Assembly: GCF_008086165.1 (NCBI RefSeq)
Contig: NZ_VSKL01000002.1
Coordinates: forward strand, 248,001-312,000
From: Algorimicrobium algoritergicola
Lineage (GTDB): Bacteria > Bacteroidota > Bacteroidia > Flavobacteriales > Flavobacteriaceae
Direction: 5' to 3'
Length of the DNA: 64,000 nucleotides
This document shows, piece by piece, positions 52,803 to 61,775 of the stretch. Made by a program: the position numbers and the translations under genes. The notes under the pieces are model-generated. The model saw only the letters and a program-made list of their open reading frames with translations. It was not told the DNA's origin and did not search any database. Position 1 is the stretch's first letter. Every line of letters starts with the position of its first letter.

Positions 52803-53594
52803 CTAACGCACAACACTTCGTAAGGTATACCAATGTAGAAATTTTGGAAAAAAACGTTTTAAAAAAACGCCTAACACTTCTTTTTTACCAATATAAACTT
52901 CAAATTTATTTTTATAAACGGCTTTCAGCATGCGTTCAGTAAAAACGTCTACTGGAAGCCCTTTTTCTGTAGCTGTATCTTGGGTGTTTTGTTGCTTACC
53001 ATTGCCAATTAAGGCATGGCGTGCAATATCTGTATTTACAAACCCTGGACAAATTAAAGTGACAGATATTCCGTCTTTTTCATGTTCTAATCGTAAGGCA
53101 TCAAAAAAGCCATGAAGCGCATGTTTAGCTCCACAATATCCCGAACGGTAAGGAGATGAGAACTTCCCCATTAAACTAGTTACTGTTACAAACTGTCCAG
53201 ATTTCTGACGCACAAAATAGGGTAGTAGTGCTTTAGAAAGCGCTACAGTTCCTAAATAATCTACTTCCATCAGTTTTTTATCGACAGCAATATCGGTTTC
53301 AATAATGAGCGACCGTTGACTAAAGCCACCATTATTTATTAAAATATCAATCTTACCAAAACTGCCGATGGCGATTTCAACAATTGGCGACATGCTATTA
53401 TAATCGGCTAAATCAAAAGGCACACAGGCAATATTTTCTGGATTGGGTTGCGCATTTTTTACGTTTTCCAAATCCGTTAAACGTCGGGATGAAATAATAA
53501 GTTGGCATTTCTGTTTTGCCAAACTAGCAACCAAAGCTTTGCCAATTCCGCTGGAAGCACCTGTAATCCATATAACCTTGTTGTTAAAATTCAT
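52803..53594 (-). CDS. Short-chain dehydrogenase/reductase
   Basis: The protein has 263 residues of the classical SDR family. The cofactor site is TGASSGIG (residues 11-18), then NNGGFSQRS in the NNAG position, a catalytic Ser in TVTSLMG and YCGAKHA (Tyr, Lys). The C-terminal part (RFFPKFLHWYTLR) is basic and hydrophobic, as in membrane-bound members. It resembles DHRS7-type reductases of lipids or steroids. It lies 38 bases downstream of the sterol-desaturase-type gene on the same strand, so the pair may act in one lipid pathway; that is inference. Confidence 0.88.
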   Translation of the reverse strand: MNFNNKVIWITGASSGIGKALVASLAKQKCQLIISSRRLTDLENVKNAQPNPENIACVPFDLADYNSMSPIVEIAIGSFGKIDILINNGGFSQRSLIIETDIAVDKKLMEVDYLGTVALSKALLPYFVRQKSGQFVTVTSLMGKFSSPYRSGYCGAKHALHGFFDALRLEHEKDGISVTLICPGFVNTDIARHALIGNGKQQNTQDTATEKGLPVDVFTERMLKAVYKNKFEVYIGKKEVLGVFLKRFFPKFLHWYTLRSVVR

Positions 53595-53632
53595 AATAAT
53601 GCTCGTGAAAGCGGGTATCTCTTTATTTAAAA

Positions 53633-54562
53633 CTATTTTTCTTTAAACTGCGACTGCGACTGCGACTGCGACTGTAAACTTTTCTCCAGCCATTCACGAC
53701 GTAAATCATCGCTCAATTTTCCGGTTCCATCATGCGTCCAACCTGGTGGCTTAGTGAAATACAAAAATCGATTTTTTAAAGATTTTTGGCCTGAAAAGAC
53801 ATCTTTTAGCATATTTCGCCATTCTATAAAAGCAATTTTCACCGGATTATAGGTGTCAATATTAACAACCAAACCATAAATCACTTTTTCTTCTTTTAGT
53901 TCCGGTTGAAACGTACCAAATAATTTGTCCCAAATAATTAGAATACCTGCATGGTTTCTATCTAAATATAACGGATTACTGCCATGATGAACCCGATGAT
54001 GAGATGGTGTATTAAACACGGCTTCAAACCATTTAGGCATTTTATCAATAGCTTCTGTATGAATCCAAAATTGATACAATAAACTAATAGACATTTGCAA
54101 TAAAATCATGGCAGGATGAAAACCTAGTAAAGGCATCCAAATCCAAAAAACGAACGAGTAAAATCCACCAGACCATGTTTGGCGTAAAGCAGTACTTAAA
54201 TTATATTTTTGTGACGAGTGATGAACTACATGGGATGCCCAAAACAAGCGACTTTCATGAGAAATACGATGAAACCAGTAATAAGAGAAATCATCTGCAA
54301 AGAAAATTAATATAAAACTCCACCAAGCAACTGGAATAGTAAATAATCGGAAGTTGTCATATATCCAAAAGAACGCTAAAAGTACAATAGCTTTGCTTAA
54401 AAACTCCAAGAAAACATTACCTAATCCCATAGCAATGGACGATAAGGCATCTTTTGTTTCATAGGTCTTAATCTGTTGTTTGGTAGTAACATACATTTCA
54501 AGCAACATAGCCAAAACAAAAAACGGAATGGCAAATAGAATAATGTTTGGAAATTCAGGCAT
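53633..54562 (-). CDS. Sterol desaturase/fatty acid hydroxylase family membrane protein
   Basis: The protein has 309 residues with about four membrane helices in the first 150 residues. The di-iron histidine motifs occur in order: FHRISH, HVVHHSS, and HHRVHHGS near residue 190, as in the family. Members use oxygen to hydroxylate or desaturate lipids. The ATG at 54562 is preferred over a longer frame that would cross the menC promoter. The C-terminus carries a Ser-Gln repeat encoded by a hexanucleotide repeat. It is followed on its strand by an SDR gene. Confidence 0.88.
   Translation of the reverse strand: MPEFPNIILFAIPFFVLAMLLEMYVTTKQQIKTYETKDALSSIAMGLGNVFLEFLSKAIVLLAFFWIYDNFRLFTIPVAWWSFILIFFADDFSYYWFHRISHESRLFWASHVVHHSSQKYNLSTALRQTWSGGFYSFVFWIWMPLLGFHPAMILLQMSISLLYQFWIHTEAIDKMPKWFEAVFNTPSHHRVHHGSNPLYLDRNHAGILIIWDKLFGTFQPELKEEKVIYGLVVNIDTYNPVKIAFIEWRNMLKDVFSGQKSLKNRFLYFTKPPGWTHDGTGKLSDDLRREWLEKSLQSQSQSQSQFKEK
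53648..53674 (-). repeat. Hexanucleotide repeat (CTGCGA)4.5 encoding Ser-Gln repeats
   Basis: Four full CTGCGA units and a half lie at the 3' end of the desaturase gene and encode SQSQSQSQ. Change in unit number would alter length by two residues without a frameshift. Confidence 0.8.
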
Positions 54563-54603
54563 TGGGATTGTTTTATGTTGTCTAAAATACAAAATAAATT
54601 GAG

Positions 54604-54611
54604 TACTTTTG
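54604..54611 (+). promoter_or_regulatory. TAnnTTTG (-7) element of menC
   Basis: TACTTTTG fits the consensus and ends eight bases before the ATG at 54620, so the leader would be a few bases at most. A longer menC frame begins upstream of this element and is less likely. Confidence 0.5.
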
Positions 54612-54619
54612 AATACTAT

Positions 54620-55672
54620 ATGAAAGCATCTTATAATAAATATATTCTTAATTTTAAGCAACCCAGCGGTACGTCTCGAGGCGTTTTAAAAACGAAGGAA
54701 ACATGGTTTATTATTCTTGAACATGAAGGAAAACAAGGGATAGGTGAATGTGGTATTTTACGAGGTTTAAGTGCTGACGATGTTCCTAATTATGAAGAAC
54801 AATTACAGTGGACGTGCAATAATATCCATTTAGGTCTAGCCGTTTTATATGATACAATGAAAGTCTTTCCAAGTATTCAATTTGGTTTAGAAATGGCTTT
54901 TAAATCTTTAGACTCTAAAACACCTTTCGATTTATTTCCTTCGGAATTTACTCAAAACAAAAAATCTACTCCCATTAATGGTTTGATTTGGATGGGAACA
55001 GACGTTTTTATGAAGCAGCAAATTCAAGATAAAATTGAAGCAGGTTTCACGTGTATTAAAATGAAAATTGGTGCGATTGATTTTGAAACGGAGATTGGTT
55101 TGCTGAAGTCTATTCGGAAAGAATTTTCAGCTAATGATATTGAATTACGCGTGGATGCGAATGGTGCTTTTTCTGAAACCGATGCCTTGGAAAAACTAAA
55201 ACGTCTATCCGATTTAAATTTGCACTCTATTGAGCAACCAATAAAAGCTGGTCAAATAGAAGCTATGGCAAAATTATGTCATGAAACACCGCTTCCAATT
55301 GCTTTAGATGAAGAATTAATTGGTGTTTTTGAAAACTCGGACAAGGCATTGCTTTTGGAACAAATTAAACCGCAATATATTATTTTAAAACCGAGTTTTG
55401 TAGGAGGCTGGCAAGGTAGTCAGGAGTGGATGCAACATGCCGAAAACAATCAAATAGGTTGGTGGATTACAAGTGCTTTGGAAAGTAATGTGGGATTGAA
55501 TGCTATTGCTCAATGGACATATACTTTAAATAATAATATGCCTCAAGGTTTAGGAACAGGCAGTTTATTTACCAATAATTTTGAGAGCCCTTTAACCATA
55601 AAAAAAGGTTCATTATTTTATGATAAGAACAAATCGTGGCATTTTAATATAAGCTCATCAACCAGTAACTAA
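54620..55672 (+). CDS. menC: o-Succinylbenzoate synthase MenC
   Basis: The protein has 350 residues of the enolase superfamily. Seen are GIGECGILRGLS, the catalytic lysines in CIKMKIGAIDFE, metal ligands in LRVDANGAF, SIEQPI and ALDEELIG, and a second lysine in ILKPSFVGGW. It dehydrates SHCHC to o-succinylbenzoate. The chosen ATG follows a -7 element. It heads a three-gene unit with a CPBP membrane protease and menE (31 and 6 bases between genes). Confidence 0.93.
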   Translation: MKASYNKYILNFKQPSGTSRGVLKTKETWFIILEHEGKQGIGECGILRGLSADDVPNYEEQLQWTCNNIHLGLAVLYDTMKVFPSIQFGLEMAFKSLDSKTPFDLFPSEFTQNKKSTPINGLIWMGTDVFMKQQIQDKIEAGFTCIKMKIGAIDFETEIGLLKSIRKEFSANDIELRVDANGAFSETDALEKLKRLSDLNLHSIEQPIKAGQIEAMAKLCHETPLPIALDEELIGVFENSDKALLLEQIKPQYIILKPSFVGGWQGSQEWMQHAENNQIGWWITSALESNVGLNAIAQWTYTLNNNMPQGLGTGSLFTNNFESPLTIKKGSLFYDKNKSWHFNISSSTSN

Positions 55673-55703
55673 TTTAATTATAGCATTAACACATTTATAA
55701 AAC

Positions 55704-56663
55704 ATGTACATAGCACAAGCGTTTAAAGGTCTGCACGAGTGGTGGCGATATATTATTGGAATACTCATTATTTTTGTTGCTGTCATGGTAGGACAAATAC
55801 CATTTACTATAGCTGTTTTGTTTAAAGCTGTTTCCGATGGTGGTAGTGTTTTTGGTATGACAGAAACTCAAATGATGACATTATTGGAGCCGAATTTAAA
55901 TCTGTTTCTCATGCTACTTTCTTTTGCAGCTGGTTTAGTAGGGGTTTTTATTGTGGCTAAATATCTTCATAAACAATCCATCGTTTCTTTAACAACAGCG
56001 CGTGATAAAATTGACTGGAAGCGTTTTTGGTTCGCTTTTATTTTATGGGGAATTGTATCCACTAGTTTTATTTTTATAGACTATTTTTTGTCGCCTGAAA
56101 ATTATGTTTTAAATTTTAAACTCGTACCATTTATAATTCTGTGTGTTATTGCTATTGCACTAATTCCACTGCAAACGAGTTTTGAAGAGTACTTATTTCG
56201 TGGGTATTTAATGCAAGGAATGGGTGTTATTACAAAAAACAAATGGGTACCGTTGTTAACCACATCTGTTGTATTTGGACTCTTACATATTGCTAACCCG
56301 GAAGTCAAACAACTGGGTTACATAGTCATGGTTTATTATATTGGAACAGGTTTGTTTTTAGGTATTGCAACATTAATGGATGAAGGTTTAGAATTAGCTT
56401 TAGGGTTTCATGCCGCCAATAATTTATTTACGGCATTATTGGTAACCGCAGATTGGACAGCACTTCAAACACATTCGGTGTTTAAAGACACATCATTACC
56501 TGGAGCAGCAGGTTTTATGGATGTGTTTATGCCTGTTTTTGTAATTTTTCCAATTGTACTTTTTGTGTTTTCAAAAAAATATAATTGGACCAATTGGAAA
56601 GAAAAACTTTTTGGTACTGTTGAAGCTCCAATAATAGAATCTGAAAATATAACAAACAACTAA
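55704..56663 (+). CDS. CPBP family intramembrane metalloprotease
   Basis: The protein has 319 residues with about eight membrane helices. The Abi/CPBP motifs are present: EEYLFRGYL (the EExxxR motif), FGLLHI with the active His, and GFHAANNLF. The family includes Rce1-type prenyl-protein peptidases and bacteriocin-immunity proteins. It lies between menC and menE with short gaps (31 and 6 bases), which is unexpected for an enzyme without a known step in the quinone pathway. Its substrate is unknown. Confidence 0.88.
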   Translation: MYIAQAFKGLHEWWRYIIGILIIFVAVMVGQIPFTIAVLFKAVSDGGSVFGMTETQMMTLLEPNLNLFLMLLSFAAGLVGVFIVAKYLHKQSIVSLTTARDKIDWKRFWFAFILWGIVSTSFIFIDYFLSPENYVLNFKLVPFIILCVIAIALIPLQTSFEEYLFRGYLMQGMGVITKNKWVPLLTTSVVFGLLHIANPEVKQLGYIVMVYYIGTGLFLGIATLMDEGLELALGFHAANNLFTALLVTADWTALQTHSVFKDTSLPGAAGFMDVFMPVFVIFPIVLFVFSKKYNWTNWKEKLFGTVEAPIIESENITNN

Positions 56664-56669
56664 TTAATC

Positions 56670-57737
56670 ATGACACCAACATTTGATAAAGTTCACAATC
56701 ATTTTCAACTAAACGGCTTTCATTATAATCGTGAAGGTTTAAAGGAAGTCGCCTATAGTTTCATCAAAGAAGGTGACGATTTTGAAATCGCAATTGGCGA
56801 ATTTTTAGCAGATTGGTTGGATTCAAGTGAAACTCTTACTGTACAAACATCAGGTTCTACTGGAACGCCTAAAACTATTGGTGTTAGTAAACAAGCTATG
56901 GTGCACTCAGCACTTACCACGGGTAATTTTTTCGAATTGCAACCAAAAGATCGTGCACTTTTATGTTTGCCTGCTGGAACGATAGCAGGAAAAATGATGT
57001 TAATCCGTGCCATGATGTTGGGTTTACATTTAGATATAATTCCGCCTAAAAAGATATTAGAAATTAATCCGCGTAAAACATACCAATTTGCTGCTATGAT
57101 TCCCATGCAATTGCAAAAGAATCTGGCTAAAGTTGCCAAAATAAAAACCATCATTGTTGGTGGTGCTCCGGTTTCAAAAGATTTGAAAAAGACAATTCAA
57201 ACTATAAAACCAACAGTTTACGAAACCTATGGTATGACTGAAACCGTTAGTCATATTGCCGTAAAACAACTGAATAATTTTTCTAAAGAAACACCAAAAC
57301 CGTATTTTCAAGTATTACCGGGCGTTATAATTTCACAAGATAATCGTGACTGTTTGGTTATTGATGCTAAAAACATTTCCGAAGACATAATCGTTACGAA
57401 TGATGTGGTTAAAATTCAAGACAAATCCACATTTGAATGGTTAGGACGTATAGATCATGTTATTAATTCAGGAGGTGTTAAAATCCATCCAGAAGTAGTG
57501 GAAAATGTACTTACAGCTCATTTAGATGAACGATTTTTTATAGCTTCACTACCTGATGACGAAATGGGCGAACGTGTTATTTTAGTTATTGAAGGTGAAG
57601 AGAGAATCATAAAACATGACGCCTTTACAGGATTGCATAAACATGAAATCCCTAAAGATATTTTCTTTGTAAAACATTTTCAAGAAACCCATTCTGGAAA
57701 AATACAGCGAAAAAAGACACTTGCCTCAATCAAATAA
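56670..57737 (+). CDS. menE: o-Succinylbenzoate-CoA ligase MenE (short form)
   Basis: The protein has 355 residues of the AMP-forming ligase family. The ATP loop is TSGSTGTPKTIGV, followed by YETYGMTETVSHIA, GRIDHVINSGGVKIHPE and, near the end, HSGKIQRKKTL with the catalytic Lys. At 355 residues it is shorter than the usual 450-500, as in other Flavobacteriaceae, where the N-terminal part is reduced. It activates o-succinylbenzoate with CoA, giving the substrate of MenB. It ends the menC-CPBP-menE unit. Confidence 0.92.
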   Translation: MTPTFDKVHNHFQLNGFHYNREGLKEVAYSFIKEGDDFEIAIGEFLADWLDSSETLTVQTSGSTGTPKTIGVSKQAMVHSALTTGNFFELQPKDRALLCLPAGTIAGKMMLIRAMMLGLHLDIIPPKKILEINPRKTYQFAAMIPMQLQKNLAKVAKIKTIIVGGAPVSKDLKKTIQTIKPTVYETYGMTETVSHIAVKQLNNFSKETPKPYFQVLPGVIISQDNRDCLVIDAKNISEDIIVTNDVVKIQDKSTFEWLGRIDHVINSGGVKIHPEVVENVLTAHLDERFFIASLPDDEMGERVILVIEGEERIIKHDAFTGLHKHEIPKDIFFVKHFQETHSGKIQRKKTLASIK

Positions 57738-57810
57738 CCCATTCACGAATTCCTAGTTTTTATTATGACCGTTGTGTTTTAGGTTTACCTAGAATTTAAA
57801 ACACAAAACC

Positions 57811-59955
57811 ATGAAAAATCTATTACTAATTGTATGTGTGGCTTTTATAAGTTTGCAAATACATGCACAAAAGAAAACAATCTCTGGAACCATTACAGAT
57901 GAAAACGGACTGCCATTACCTGGTGTGAATGTTATAGTTAAAGGAACTTCAGATGGTACTCAAACCAATTTTGACGGACTATATACCATTCAAGCAATTG
58001 AAGGCGCTATTATATCCTATTCATTTATCGGTTATATAACTGCAGAGCGAAAAATCAAGAAAAACACAACCACTATTTCCTTCGCCATGCAAGTGGATTC
58101 TGAAGCATTGGAAGAAGTGGTGGTTACTGCTTTGGGAGTTAAAAGAACTAATAGAAGATTAAAAACTTCAACTCATGTAGTTTCTGCAGAAAAATTAACT
58201 CAAAGTGCCAACCCAAACACAGTTCAGTCCTTACAAGGTAAAGTATCAGGATTACAGATTAATTCTATGAATACAGGTGTCAATCAAACAACGCACATTG
58301 TTTTACGTGGTAATTGGTCAATAACGGGAAACAATCAAGCGCTTATTGTTATTGATGGAAATATTGTCTCTGCTGAAACTTTGGCAAATATGAAACCCAA
58401 AGATATTGCGAGTACAAATGTTATAAAAGGAGCAGGAGGTAGTGCTTTATATGGTTCGCAAGGTTCCAATGGTGTTATTATTGTGACCACTAAAGGGAGT
58501 AATTATAAACTGCCTAAAGAATTAAAACATCATATAATTCAACCAAATACGTATGATAATAATGATGTTTATGAAGAAATTGTAGAAAATGCTTTCGAAA
58601 ACGTGAAAGCAAAACCGTTGTCAACGTTTTCAATAGATGTAGATAAAGCATCTTATAGTAACATCAGACGAATGATTAATAATGGTCAAGAAATTCCAGC
58701 GAGTTCGGTTAAAATTGAAGAAATGGTAAATTATTTTGACTATGATTATCCGCAACCAACAGGCAAACATCCATTTTCTATTAATACGGAGCAAATTCAA
58801 ACACCTTGGAATGTAGATACCCAGTTAGTGCGAGTTGGTTTACAAGGAAAAACCTACGAGAATGACCAATTACCAGCATCCAATTTAACTTTTTTGATTG
58901 ATGTATCAGGTTCTATGGGAAGTGCGAATAAATTGCCTTTATTGAAATCAGCTTATAAATTATTGGTGAATCAATTACGTCCTCAAGACTATGTTTCTAT
59001 AGTTGTTTACGCTGGAGCAGCTGGTGTGGTTTTAGAACCGACTTCGGGAATTGAAAAAGAAAAAATTATTGCTGCTTTAGATAAGCTGAATTCTGGAGGT
59101 TCTACAGCTGGCGGACAAGGTATTGAGTTGGCTTATAGTTTGGCAGAAAAGAACTTTAAGAAAAACGGTAATAATCGCGTAATTCTAGCAACAGATGGTG
59201 ATTTTAATGTTGGCGCTTCTTCAGATAAAGACATGGAGAAGTTGATTGAAGCCAAGCGCAAAACAGGTGTGTTCTTATCCGTTTTAGGGTTTGGATATGG
59301 AAATTACAAAGATTCAAAATTAGAGACTTTAGCAGATAAAGGCAATGGAAACCATGCGTATATTGATACGATGCAGGAGGCACAAAAAGTTTTTGGAAAG
59401 GAATTTGGCGGTACCTTATTTACGATTGCAAAAGATGTAAAAATTCAAGTAGAATTCAATCCTGCTGTTGTTCAAGCCTACCGATTGATTGGTTACGAAA
59501 ACCGTTTGTTAGCTGATGAAGATTTTATTGACGATACCAAAGATGCTGGTGAATTAGGCAGTGGACATACCGTAACGGCTCTGTACGAAGTTATTCCTGT
59601 AGGTGTAAAAAGCAACTATTTAAAAGATATTTCCGATTTAAAATATACCAAAAATGAAAATACTTCAAATTTCACTGATGAATTATTCACCGTGAAATTC
59701 AGATACAAAAAACCAGATGGTGATAAAAGTATCCAGATGGTTCATGTGCATGAGGATAAAGTGCAACAAGCATCAGTTGACATGAAATTTGCTTCAGCAG
59801 TTGCTTTATATGGTATGCAATTGCGTCATTCAGAATATGATAATAATTCCAAATTGAATGATGTATTGGATTTAGCAAAACAGGGTAGAGGTCAGGACGA
59901 AAATGGTTATCGTTCCGAGTTTGTTCGATTGGTAAATGCTTATAAAAGTTTATAA
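57811..59955 (+). CDS. vWA protein with carboxypeptidase-like and TonB-plug domains
   Basis: The protein has 714 residues with a signal peptide (cut after IHAQ, near residue 20). Domains in order are a CarboxypepD_reg-like barrel (about 22-100, ISGTITDENGLPLPGVNVIV), a TonB-receptor plug (about 115-225, ending YGSQGSNGVIIVTTK), a YfbK-type N-terminal domain (about 240-335), a vWA domain (about 355-540) with the metal site DVSGSMG at 364-370, and a DUF3520-type end (about 560-714). The first two domains normally lead into an outer-membrane barrel, which is missing here. Similar fusions occur in other Bacteroidota. Function is unknown, possibly binding at the surface. Confidence 0.88.
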   Translation: MKNLLLIVCVAFISLQIHAQKKTISGTITDENGLPLPGVNVIVKGTSDGTQTNFDGLYTIQAIEGAIISYSFIGYITAERKIKKNTTTISFAMQVDSEALEEVVVTALGVKRTNRRLKTSTHVVSAEKLTQSANPNTVQSLQGKVSGLQINSMNTGVNQTTHIVLRGNWSITGNNQALIVIDGNIVSAETLANMKPKDIASTNVIKGAGGSALYGSQGSNGVIIVTTKGSNYKLPKELKHHIIQPNTYDNNDVYEEIVENAFENVKAKPLSTFSIDVDKASYSNIRRMINNGQEIPASSVKIEEMVNYFDYDYPQPTGKHPFSINTEQIQTPWNVDTQLVRVGLQGKTYENDQLPASNLTFLIDVSGSMGSANKLPLLKSAYKLLVNQLRPQDYVSIVVYAGAAGVVLEPTSGIEKEKIIAALDKLNSGGSTAGGQGIELAYSLAEKNFKKNGNNRVILATDGDFNVGASSDKDMEKLIEAKRKTGVFLSVLGFGYGNYKDSKLETLADKGNGNHAYIDTMQEAQKVFGKEFGGTLFTIAKDVKIQVEFNPAVVQAYRLIGYENRLLADEDFIDDTKDAGELGSGHTVTALYEVIPVGVKSNYLKDISDLKYTKNENTSNFTDELFTVKFRYKKPDGDKSIQMVHVHEDKVQQASVDMKFASAVALYGMQLRHSEYDNNSKLNDVLDLAKQGRGQDENGYRSEFVRLVNAYKSL

Positions 59956-59971
59956 TTGATTTTAAATAAAT

Positions 59972-60014
59972 AAAGTAGCTTGGATTCCGTATTATGGGAA
60001 TTTAAGCTACTTTT
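59972..60014. terminator. Hairpin terminator between convergent genes
   Basis: AAAGTAGCTT pairs with AAGCTACTTT, with an inner ATTCC/GGAAT stem, and short T runs on both sides. It can serve the vWA gene (+) and the gene at 60033 (-). Confidence 0.75.
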
Positions 60015-60032
60015 AATATAAAATAACGTGTA

Positions 60033-60914
60033 TTAATCCAGGTGTCTGAAATTAATTAACACGTTACGTTCTTCTAAAACGTTTTTAGCTTTTTTGTGCT
60101 GTTCTTCAAAATCTTTTAAACTGGTCCCTTTACAAATCCCATAGGAATAATGATATTGCAAAATCTCAATATCTAAATCTGTTAATTGCTTGTTTTTAGA
60201 ATAGCAATTAGATAAATAACTTTCACAGCTCAAATCATTTATAAATTTGAAATGACCCAATGTTCCAACAAATAATTCTTTAAGTTTTTCGGTAATGAGT
60301 GTTTCGTTAAAATACACAGCTGTATCTAACTTTAAACCACAACGGTAAATTTGATTCCTGTTATTCCAATGCAAATAGTAATCTGTGTAGGTGTAGTTTT
60401 TCATAAGCGCATCATATTCATAATCGCCAAAGAAATACACGACATAATTAGATTCCTCAACTTTTTTAACTTCAGATATATGTAAGGAATCTACTTGATT
60501 GGAAATCTCTTTTGCTAAAGACATGAAGTCCTTTTTAGTCTTTCTAGAAACACTTTCAGAAAAGAAAACCTTAATAGGATCCTTCCAATAGCGCATCCCT
60601 TGGTTTTGGTCTAAAGAATCCACACCAGAACTTCTAAAGGCTGATTTCTTATAATACTTTAAGAAAGTTTCATTTTTATACTCATAAGGAACAGAGGTGC
60701 CTTTTGGATACATATTAGCATTAATTAATACTAGTGTATCATTTTCTCGAAATTGAAAAGTTAAGCTGTCTTGTTTGGTTAATGGTGTTTTAAAGGTCAT
60801 TCTATAACCTTTCAAGGATACATACATTTTTCTTACAGTATCATTTGTATGATGCTGCGCTTGACTTATAGAAATTGTACCTAATAAAAATAATAGTGTA
60901 AAAAATTTATTCAT
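60033..60914 (-). CDS. Exported DUF2927-like protein, paralog 2
   Basis: The protein has 293 residues with a signal peptide (cut after SQAQ, near residue 19). About residues 110-275 recall DUF2927: MRYWKDPIKVFF, an EISNQVDSLHISEV helix, a GTLGHFKFINDLSCES segment and LTDLDIEILQYHYSYGIC. No HExxH or other enzyme motif is seen. It parallels the protein of the gene just upstream (302 or 285 residues depending on start) segment by segment. Start and stop of the two genes overlap by one base (TAATG), so they are coupled. The family call is by pattern and only moderate. Confidence 0.55.
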   Translation of the reverse strand: MNKFFTLLFLLGTISISQAQHHTNDTVRKMYVSLKGYRMTFKTPLTKQDSLTFQFRENDTLVLINANMYPKGTSVPYEYKNETFLKYYKKSAFRSSGVDSLDQNQGMRYWKDPIKVFFSESVSRKTKKDFMSLAKEISNQVDSLHISEVKKVEESNYVVYFFGDYEYDALMKNYTYTDYYLHWNNRNQIYRCGLKLDTAVYFNETLITEKLKELFVGTLGHFKFINDLSCESYLSNCYSKNKQLTDLDIEILQYHYSYGICKGTSLKDFEEQHKKAKNVLEERNVLINFRHLD

Positions 60915-61771
60915 TAATCTAATTTTTCAGCTAGTTGCACAAGCTTTTTAAAAGTGGCGCCATTAACTTTCTGCTCGTAAATAATAGCATAATGGATTTT
61001 TAAAATATTCATATCAAATTCTGAAATCGCTTCAGAATTATCATAATTATGATGCAATAAACTCGTCGTTTCTTTATAATTATCGGCTACAAAATTCCCC
61101 AAACTTTTAAAAAATAATTGCTTGAGTCTTTTTGTAATATCAACATTTGTTTTAAAACTCTTTAAATGAATTTTTAAAACACCAGCATAAAATTTATTAT
61201 TCCCATCGGTAGCTAACGTGTATACGGAACCCGTTAAAATATCATTTAAACGGTCTTCTTCTGTATCAAATTTAAAATCAGGTTTATAGCCATTAATTGG
61301 TATGTCTGAAGATTTAATATGGTAATTGGCATTTTTAAGCTTTTTGGTAAAACTTATGTCTAAATGATTGATTTCGCGCAGTTGTAAATTTGAAATAAAG
61401 GTTTCAAATTTCTCACGAACGTCCTTCGGAAAATCCTTATCCATAAAAATAACAATGGGTTCATTCCACTGCATTAAATTATAAACAATAGGTGGATTGG
61501 GAGTTAAATAACAAAAAACGATGCGTTCATAATAACGTAACATCAATTTATTATCATAATGTTGGGATAATAAAAACCTTAAGTTAATAGCGTTGTAATT
61601 ATTAGCAAATAAGGTGTCATTTTCTAAAATAACATAAGGCGCATTGTAATCAATTTGCGTATTATTTTGAAGTACTTGAATTCTGGGCTCAACAAGATCA
61701 TCAAAACTATTTTGAGCATAAGCAGAAAACGTGATGACTTGTAAACAAAAAACTAAAATTATATTCTTCAT
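60914..61771 (-). CDS. Exported DUF2927-like protein, paralog 1
   Basis: The protein has 285 residues from the ATG at 61771, with a signal peptide (cut after AYAQ, near residue 20). A longer frame would start inside the carboxylase gene and lacks a signal at its N-terminus. The body has LMQWNEPIVIFMDKDF, a following helix, FFKSLGNFVADNYKET and ISEFDMNILKIHYAIIY, matching its neighbour. Function is unknown. The ATG lies four bases after the stop of the carboxylase gene on the same strand, so this is probably an operon of three genes. Confidence 0.6.
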   Translation of the reverse strand: MKNIILVFCLQVITFSAYAQNSFDDLVEPRIQVLQNNTQIDYNAPYVILENDTLFANNYNAINLRFLLSQHYDNKLMLRYYERIVFCYLTPNPPIVYNLMQWNEPIVIFMDKDFPKDVREKFETFISNLQLREINHLDISFTKKLKNANYHIKSSDIPINGYKPDFKFDTEEDRLNDILTGSVYTLATDGNNKFYAGVLKIHLKSFKTNVDITKRLKQLFFKSLGNFVADNYKETTSLLHHNYDNSEAISEFDMNILKIHYAIIYEQKVNGATFKKLVQLAEKLD

Positions 61772-61775
61772 ATAC

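Noticed and set aside
54563-54661. Longer N-terminus for the sterol-desaturase-type protein
   Set aside because: It would cross the menC promoter and start inside menC; the part has no conserved pattern and the ATG at 54562 gives a normal N-terminus.
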